A stretch of DNA of 64,000 bases from Chlorobiaceae bacterium. Lineage in GTDB: Bacteria > Bacteroidota > Chlorobiia > Chlorobiales > Chlorobiaceae. The notes under the pieces are model-generated. The model was not told the origin of the DNA. It was given only the letters and a program-made list of their open reading frames with translations, and did no database searches. The DNA lies in contig JAAXWQ010000003.1 in assembly GCA_013335115.1 (NCBI GenBank), forward strand, positions 62,001 to 126,000. The letters are read 5' to 3'. Of the stretch, positions 59,767 through 64,000 are shown in pieces (the stretch's first letter is position 1; every line of letters begins with the position of its first letter). A program made the position numbers and the translations under genes.

Positions 59767-62511
59767 ATGCCGAATTCTCACGTTGACGAATCAGCAACCA
59801 AGCAATACATTTACAGTTTTGCCGGTGGTGCTGCAGAGGGGGACGCTTCCATGAAGAACCTTCTTGGAGGCAAAGGCGCAAACCTTGCAGAGATGGCGAA
59901 CATAGGCCTTCCCGTCCCTCCCGGGTTCACAATTTCGACCGAGGTCTGTACTTATTATTACGACCACCAGAAGTCCTACCCGGCAAACCTCTTTGACAAG
60001 GACATCCCCGCCGCGATGAAGAAGATCGAGGAGTACCTCGGCAAGCAGTTCGGCGATGTCGAAAATCCGCTCCTCGTCTCGGTCCGTTCCGGCGCACGCG
60101 CCTCGATGCCCGGCATGATGGACACCATCCTCAACCTTGGCCTCAACGACCGCACCGTAGCCGGCCTGGCCAAGAAATCAGGAAACGAGCGTTTCGCCTG
60201 GGACTGCTACCGCCGCTTCGTGCAGATGTACGGCGACGTGGTGCTGGACCTCAAACCGACCGACAAAAAGCAGATCGACCCCTTCGAGGAGATCCTGGAG
60301 CATAAGAAGCATGAGCTCGGCATCAGCCTCGACACCGAGTTCAACGTCGAAGACCTGAAGGACCTGGTCGCCAAATACAAGAAAGCCATCCTCGACAAGA
60401 CCGGCAGGACCTTCCCCGAAGACCCGACCGAACAGCTTCGCGGAGCCATCGGCGCCGTGTTCAACAGCTGGAACAACGAGCGCGCCATCGTGTACCGCAA
60501 ACTGAACCACATCCCCGGCTACTGGGGCACCGCCTGCAACGTCCAGGCCATGGTGTTCGGCAACATGGGCGAAGACTGCGGCACCGGCGTGGCATTCACC
60601 CGTGACGCCGCCGCCGGCGACAACATCTTCTACGGCGAGTTCCTGATGAACGCCCAGGGCGAGGACGTCGTGGCCGGCACCAGGACCCCGCTCAAGATCG
60701 AGCAGCTCGCACTGGACAACCCGAAGATCTACGGTCAGCTCGACGAGATCCGCTCCATCCTCGAGAAGCACTATCGCGACATGATGGACATCGAGTTCAC
60801 CATCGAGAGCGACAAGCTCTTCATGCTGCAGTGCCGCGTCGGCAAGCGCACCGGATTCGCCGCCATCAAGATCGCCGTCGACATGTTCAACGAGGGGCTG
60901 ATCGACGAGAAGGAGGTGCTCCGCAGGATCGAGCCCGAGCAGCTCAACCAGCTCCTCCGCCCGGTCTTCGACCTTAACGAAAAACGGGCCGCCATCGAAA
61001 GCGGACGCCTGCTCGCCACCGGCCTGAACGCCGGCCCCGGCGCTGCCTGCGGAAAAATCTACTTCAACGCCGAGGACGCCCAGGAAGGGGCCGCACGTGG
61101 GGAAGAGGTTATCCTGGTGAGGATCGAAACCTCCCCTGAAGACATCAAGGGCATGGCAGTCTCCGAAGGCATCCTCACCGAGCGCGGTGGCATGACCTCC
61201 CATGCGGCCCTCGTAGCGCGCCAGATGGGCAAGGTCTGCGTGGCTGGCTGCGGAGCCCTGAGGATCGATTACAAGACCGGCGAGATGCGGGTCAACGGCA
61301 AGGATATCGTGCTCAAGGAGGGTGATTTCCTCTCCATCGACGGCAGCACGGGTGAAGTGATTGCCGGCCAGGTCAAGACCAAGAACTCCGAGATCCTCGA
61401 GGTGCTGATCGACAAGACCCTGAAACCAGAAGACGCACCAATCTGGAAGATCTACGACCAGCTCATGCAGTGGGCCGACAAGTACCGCAAGCTCAACATC
61501 CGCACCAACGCCGACCAGCCCGACCAGGCTGAAATCGCCATCACCTTCGGCGCGGAAGGCATCGGCCTCTGCCGGACCGAGCACATGTTCTTCGGCGGCG
61601 ACCGCATCGACGCCATGAGGGAGATGATCCTCGCTGACGATGTCGCCGGCCGCAAGGCGGCGCTCGACAAGCTCCTCCCCTACCAGAGGAATGACTTCTA
61701 CGGCCTCTTCAAGGCCATGGGCGCCCGCCCGGTCACCATCAGGCTCCTCGATCCGCCGCTCCACGAGTTCCTGCCGCACACCGATGCCGAGATCGACGAC
61801 CTTTCCGTCAAGATCGGCAAGTCGAGCGCCGAGATCAAGCAGCGCATCAGCAGCCTGCACGAATTCAACCCGATGCTCGGCCTCCGCGGCTGCCGCCTCG
61901 GCATCCTGCACCCCGAGATCATCGTCATGCAGGCGCGCGCCATCATCGAGGCGGCCTGCAAGATCAAGAAGGAGGGCCAGGAGATTGTCCCTGAAATCAT
62001 GGTTCCGCTGGTCAGCACCGTCAAGGAGCTCGAAATCACCAGCGAAATCATCCACAAGACCGCACGTAGCGTCATCGCAGAACAAGGCGTCGGCGTCAAG
62101 TACCTGGTCGGCACCATGATTGAAGTGCCTCGCGCCGCACTGACCTCCGACCAGATCGCCAAGGCAGCGGACTTCTTCAGCTACGGCACCAACGACCTGA
62201 CCCAGATGGCCCTCGGCATGAGCCGCGACGACTCCGGCCAGTTCCTGCCCATCTACCAGCAGCAGGAGATCTTCGACCGCGACCCGTTCGAAAGCATCGA
62301 CAAGGACGGCGTCGGCCGCCTGCTCAGCATGTCGGCTAAGGAAGGCCGCTCGGTCAAGCCGGACCTCAAGCTCGGCATCTGCGGCGAGCACGGCGGCGAC
62401 CCTGCCACCGTGGAGTTCTGTCACAAGACGGGGCTGAACTACGTCTCCTGCAGCCCGTTCCGCGTACCGATCGCCCGCCTCTCCGCAGCCCGCGCTGCAC
62501 TGCTCGACTGA
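59767..62511 (+). CDS. ppdK: Pyruvate, phosphate dikinase
   Basis: PpdK converts pyruvate, ATP and phosphate to PEP, AMP and PPi, the gluconeogenic step after pyruvate synthase. The 914-residue protein has the N-terminal ATP-grasp domain ([43 protein letters not shown]), the phosphohistidine loop [20 protein letters not shown] near 475-494 with the catalytic His and its neighbouring regulatory Thr, and a C-terminal PEP/pyruvate barrel with [10 protein letters not shown] near 875. All catalytic parts are present. Confidence 0.97.
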   Translation: MPNSHVDESATKQYIYSFAGGAAEGDASMKNLLGGKGANLAEMANIGLPVPPGFTISTEVCTYYYDHQKSYPANLFDKDIPAAMKKIEEYLGKQFGDVENPLLVSVRSGARASMPGMMDTILNLGLNDRTVAGLAKKSGNERFAWDCYRRFVQMYGDVVLDLKPTDKKQIDPFEEILEHKKHELGISLDTEFNVEDLKDLVAKYKKAILDKTGRTFPEDPTEQLRGAIGAVFNSWNNERAIVYRKLNHIPGYWGTACNVQAMVFGNMGEDCGTGVAFTRDAAAGDNIFYGEFLMNAQGEDVVAGTRTPLKIEQLALDNPKIYGQLDEIRSILEKHYRDMMDIEFTIESDKLFMLQCRVGKRTGFAAIKIAVDMFNEGLIDEKEVLRRIEPEQLNQLLRPVFDLNEKRAAIESGRLLATGLNAGPGAACGKIYFNAEDAQEGAARGEEVILVRIETSPEDIKGMAVSEGILTERGGMTSHAALVARQMGKVCVAGCGALRIDYKTGEMRVNGKDIVLKEGDFLSIDGSTGEVIAGQVKTKNSEILEVLIDKTLKPEDAPIWKIYDQLMQWADKYRKLNIRTNADQPDQAEIAITFGAEGIGLCRTEHMFFGGDRIDAMREMILADDVAGRKAALDKLLPYQRNDFYGLFKAMGARPVTIRLLDPPLHEFLPHTDAEIDDLSVKIGKSSAEIKQRISSLHEFNPMLGLRGCRLGILHPEIIVMQARAIIEAACKIKKEGQEIVPEIMVPLVSTVKELEITSEIIHKTARSVIAEQGVGVKYLVGTMIEVPRAALTSDQIAKAADFFSYGTNDLTQMALGMSRDDSGQFLPIYQQQEIFDRDPFESIDKDGVGRLLSMSAKEGRSVKPDLKLGICGEHGGDPATVEFCHKTGLNYVSCSPFRVPIARLSAARAALLD

Positions 62512-62534
62512 TCCGCAAGGAAAGGGCAAAAACT

Positions 62535-62568
62535 AAAAAAGGCTGTCTCGAAAGAGGCAGCCTTTTTT
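62535..62568 (+). terminator. ppdK terminator
   Basis: A6, a nine-pair stem (GGCTGTCTC / GAGGCAGCC with one G-T pair), a GAAA tetraloop and T6. It may also serve the exonuclease gene on the other strand. Confidence 0.9.
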
Positions 62569-62595
62569 GTTGGGAAAAAGGACGATAAGGACCAA

Positions 62596-63231
62596 TCAAC
62601 CGGCGAGGGATGAGAGGTAGCGGTGGGTGTAGAGGCGGTCGATTTTCGACAGCTCGATGAGCTGGCCGAAGGTTACCGTCCGCAGGCCGTACTGCCTTTC
62701 GATCCGCGCGAGCATGTCCTGCCAGAGCGAAGCGGTCATCTCGGCGTCAGCCAGGGCTCGGTGAAAACTGCCCGCAGGCTTGATGCCGACATGGGAGACG
62801 AGGGTCTGGAGCCTGTAGTTCGGGGCATCGAGGTAGATGCGCCTCGAGAGCAGGAGCGAGCAGCAGCAGCCGCCGTCGAAGGATTTCCCTGCTTTTTTCA
62901 GCTCCGCATCGAGGAACCTCCGGTCGAACGATGCGTTGTGCGCCACGATGTTGCGGCCGGCGATGAACCGGGCGAATTCAGCCATCACCTCTTCGCACCC
63001 CGGCTGTCCTTTCAGCATCTCGTTGGTAATGCCGGTATACCGCTCGATAAAGGGGCTGATACGGAATCCGGGATTCATGAGCTTCTGGAATCGGTCGACA
63101 ACCGAACCATCCTCGACGAACACCGCCCCGATCTCGATGGCCCGGTCGCCATACTGCGGAGAGAGCCCGGTGGTCTCGAAATCCAGGACGACCACCGTAC
63201 CGGACGGCATCCTTTTCAGCGCCTCAACCAT
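62596..63231 (-). CDS. DEDDh 3'-5' exonuclease, DnaQ/epsilon-like
   Basis: The 211-residue protein has all DEDDh motifs: [12 protein letters not shown] near 15 (D and E), [17 protein letters not shown] near 95 (D) and [14 protein letters not shown] near 157 (H and D). It has no PolC or UvrC-like fusion. It may be a DNA polymerase III epsilon-type proofreading subunit or a free exonuclease; a C-terminal polymerase-binding segment is not obvious, so the generic name is kept. Confidence 0.88.
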   Translation of the reverse strand: MVEALKRMPSGTVVVLDFETTGLSPQYGDRAIEIGAVFVEDGSVVDRFQKLMNPGFRISPFIERYTGITNEMLKGQPGCEEVMAEFARFIAGRNIVAHNASFDRRFLDAELKKAGKSFDGGCCCSLLLSRRIYLDAPNYRLQTLVSHVGIKPAGSFHRALADAEMTASLWQDMLARIERQYGLRTVTFGQLIELSKIDRLYTHRYLSSLAG

Positions 63232-63267
63232 GCGATAGCGTACAACTTCCGTGCTGCTGAAAAACGG

Positions 63268-63456
63268 TCATTCACCATATTTGTCAGTCGAAATACCAAG
63301 GATCGTGTACAGCGGACAGTAAGCGAAAGCTGCCGTTACCAGCGGGATCAGGCCGACAAGCCCGACAAAATTCTGGAAAACCAGACCATACACGATCATG
63401 ACCGCACCGATCAAGGCACGAACGATCTGATCCGTCCGACCCATGTTTTTTTTCAT
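63268..63456 (-). CDS. DUF2892 (YgaP-like) small membrane protein
   Basis: A 62-residue protein with the DUF2892 pattern: MKKNMGRTDQIVRALIGAVM, a second hydrophobic stretch and AYCPLYTILGIST, where the cysteine is conserved. Two membrane helices. In YgaP this domain anchors a rhodanese; here it stands alone. ATG 63454-63456 is chosen since the extension to 63510 has no similarity. Confidence 0.88.
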   Translation of the reverse strand: MKKNMGRTDQIVRALIGAVMIVYGLVFQNFVGLVGLIPLVTAAFAYCPLYTILGISTDKYGE

Positions 63457-63572
63457 TGCTGCTCCGAAAAGGTTGTTGATCCGTTTTGTGCGTACTACAG
63501 GGAACTGCAAAAGGAAAGCGCTCGAAAAATATACAAAAAGATCGCCGTGAACCAGCTTGACCCCGGAAACGG

Positions 63573-63761
63573 TTATCCTTCACTCCGGTTCGGGGTCAAC
63601 ACGACGGCAATCAGGCCGAACACGCTGAAGATCAGGCCGGCGGCCAACCACCCGAGGATCCGGCTCCCCCGATACCCTTTGCCGCGGGCGATGATCATGC
63701 AGGCTATGCCGCATCCGGCGCTCATCACAAGGATGAACATCCAGCTGGAGAGATCCATCAT
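63573..63761 (-). CDS. Small two-helix membrane protein
   Basis: A 62-residue protein with a first hydrophobic segment (SWMFILVMSAGCGIACMII), a basic loop (ARGKGYRGSR) and a second segment (ILGWLAAGLIFSVFGLIAVVLTP). It resembles the many short bacterial proteins with a basic loop before a GLI-ALVLTP helix; function unknown. The position next to another tiny membrane protein and the clean composition support it as a gene. Confidence 0.65.
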   Translation of the reverse strand: MMDLSSWMFILVMSAGCGIACMIIARGKGYRGSRILGWLAAGLIFSVFGLIAVVLTPNRSEG

Positions 63762-63940
63762 ATCGTACAGGCTTGAAGGTTTTCAGGGAACATGCGGCGC
63801 GCATGGCTGGAATATACACACAAAGAACGCACAAAACCCATCGCCACGCCACCGGGCGTCAGACAAGCCGTCGTAAAATGATTATCGATTGTCTTTGTCA
63901 CAATCCATGTTATTTTGATATATTCGAGTATCCCCTCTTG

Positions 63941-64000
63941 TATACTTCCCCCCTTGCAGCAACCGTCTGTTTGATACGGATAGCCACCTATGTCTACTGA
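63941..64000 (+). other. Possible promoter and start of the next gene
   Basis: TGTATACT (63939-63946) is a good extended -10 followed by TCC; TTGATA at 63915-63920 is 20 bp upstream, long for a -35. An ATG at 63990 (ATG TCT ACT GA) may start a gene cut by the window edge. Between 63762 and 63938 I see nothing else. Confidence 0.3.

Noticed and set aside
60178-62529. Long open frame opposite ppdK, and similar ones opposite pnp and polA
   Set aside because: Shadow frames of strongly biased genes; rich in Leu, Val, Asp and His repeats without motifs or ribosome binding sites.

Overview
The window is about 64 kb of chromosomal core sequence (high GC, judged near 60% by eye) from a green sulfur bacterium, family Chlorobiaceae, probably close to Chlorobaculum or Chlorobium. 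The best evidence is a pscC gene for the P840 reaction-centre cytochrome c-551 (19139-19762). An lpxC-fabZ fusion typical of the Bacteroidetes/Chlorobi group and a set of reductive-TCA-associated carbon enzymes agree with this. I see no rRNA or tRNA genes, CRISPR array, prophage or transposase.

Layout. 1-5.0 kb: end of recN, dapA, then gcvPA, gcvH and rlmB on the minus strand. 5.2-8.8 kb: nifJ (pyruvate:ferredoxin oxidoreductase). 8.9-18.6 kb: a long minus-strand run of methyltransferase, DUF4905-like protein, xerC-type recombinase, hpf, hprK, peptide-binding lipoprotein, peptide permease, ruvB and a TPR protein. 18.7-24.4 kb: queF, pscC, ppc and a ComM/YifB ATPase. 24.5-28.5 kb: CapA-like protein, sppA and a DppF/OppF ATPase. 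28.6-37.3 kb: rsmI-panC, pnp, leuS, acs. 37.5-43.2 kb: DUF4405 membrane protein, tspO, inositol monophosphatase family gene, lpxC-fabZ, then pgsA, ruvC and yebC on the minus strand. 43.3-51.1 kb: pheA-polA, an M23 peptidase, a DUF2795 protein, a BamA/TamA-like protein and rpe. 51.2-55.5 kb: trpC, a half-length carB, a JAMM peptidase and purD. 55.6-64 kb: acyltransferase-lpxK, isochorismatase-like gene, elbB, an orphan nucleoside-type permease, ppdK, an exonuclease and two very small membrane proteins.

How the genes work together. NifJ (acetyl-CoA + CO2 to pyruvate), PpdK (pyruvate to PEP) and Ppc (PEP to oxaloacetate) form the path that takes carbon out of the reductive TCA cycle and refills it; Acs adds acetate entry. 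PscC delivers electrons to the photosynthetic reaction centre. LpxC-FabZ, LpxK, the BamA-like protein, the M23 peptidase and PgsA serve envelope assembly. RecN, RuvB, RuvC, PolA, the Xer recombinase and the exonuclease serve DNA maintenance.

The least ordinary content is non-coding. There are two kinds of short intergenic arrays, one with a 9-bp period and one with a 7-bp period, several starting at or just after stop codons. A run of ten T lies directly behind the only plausible start codon of the BamA-like gene and puts that start out of frame. A 309-bp AT-rich gap between convergent genes carries a consensus DnaA box and a perfect 8-bp inverted repeat. I found no clear new multi-gene system; these are the best candidates for undescribed biology.
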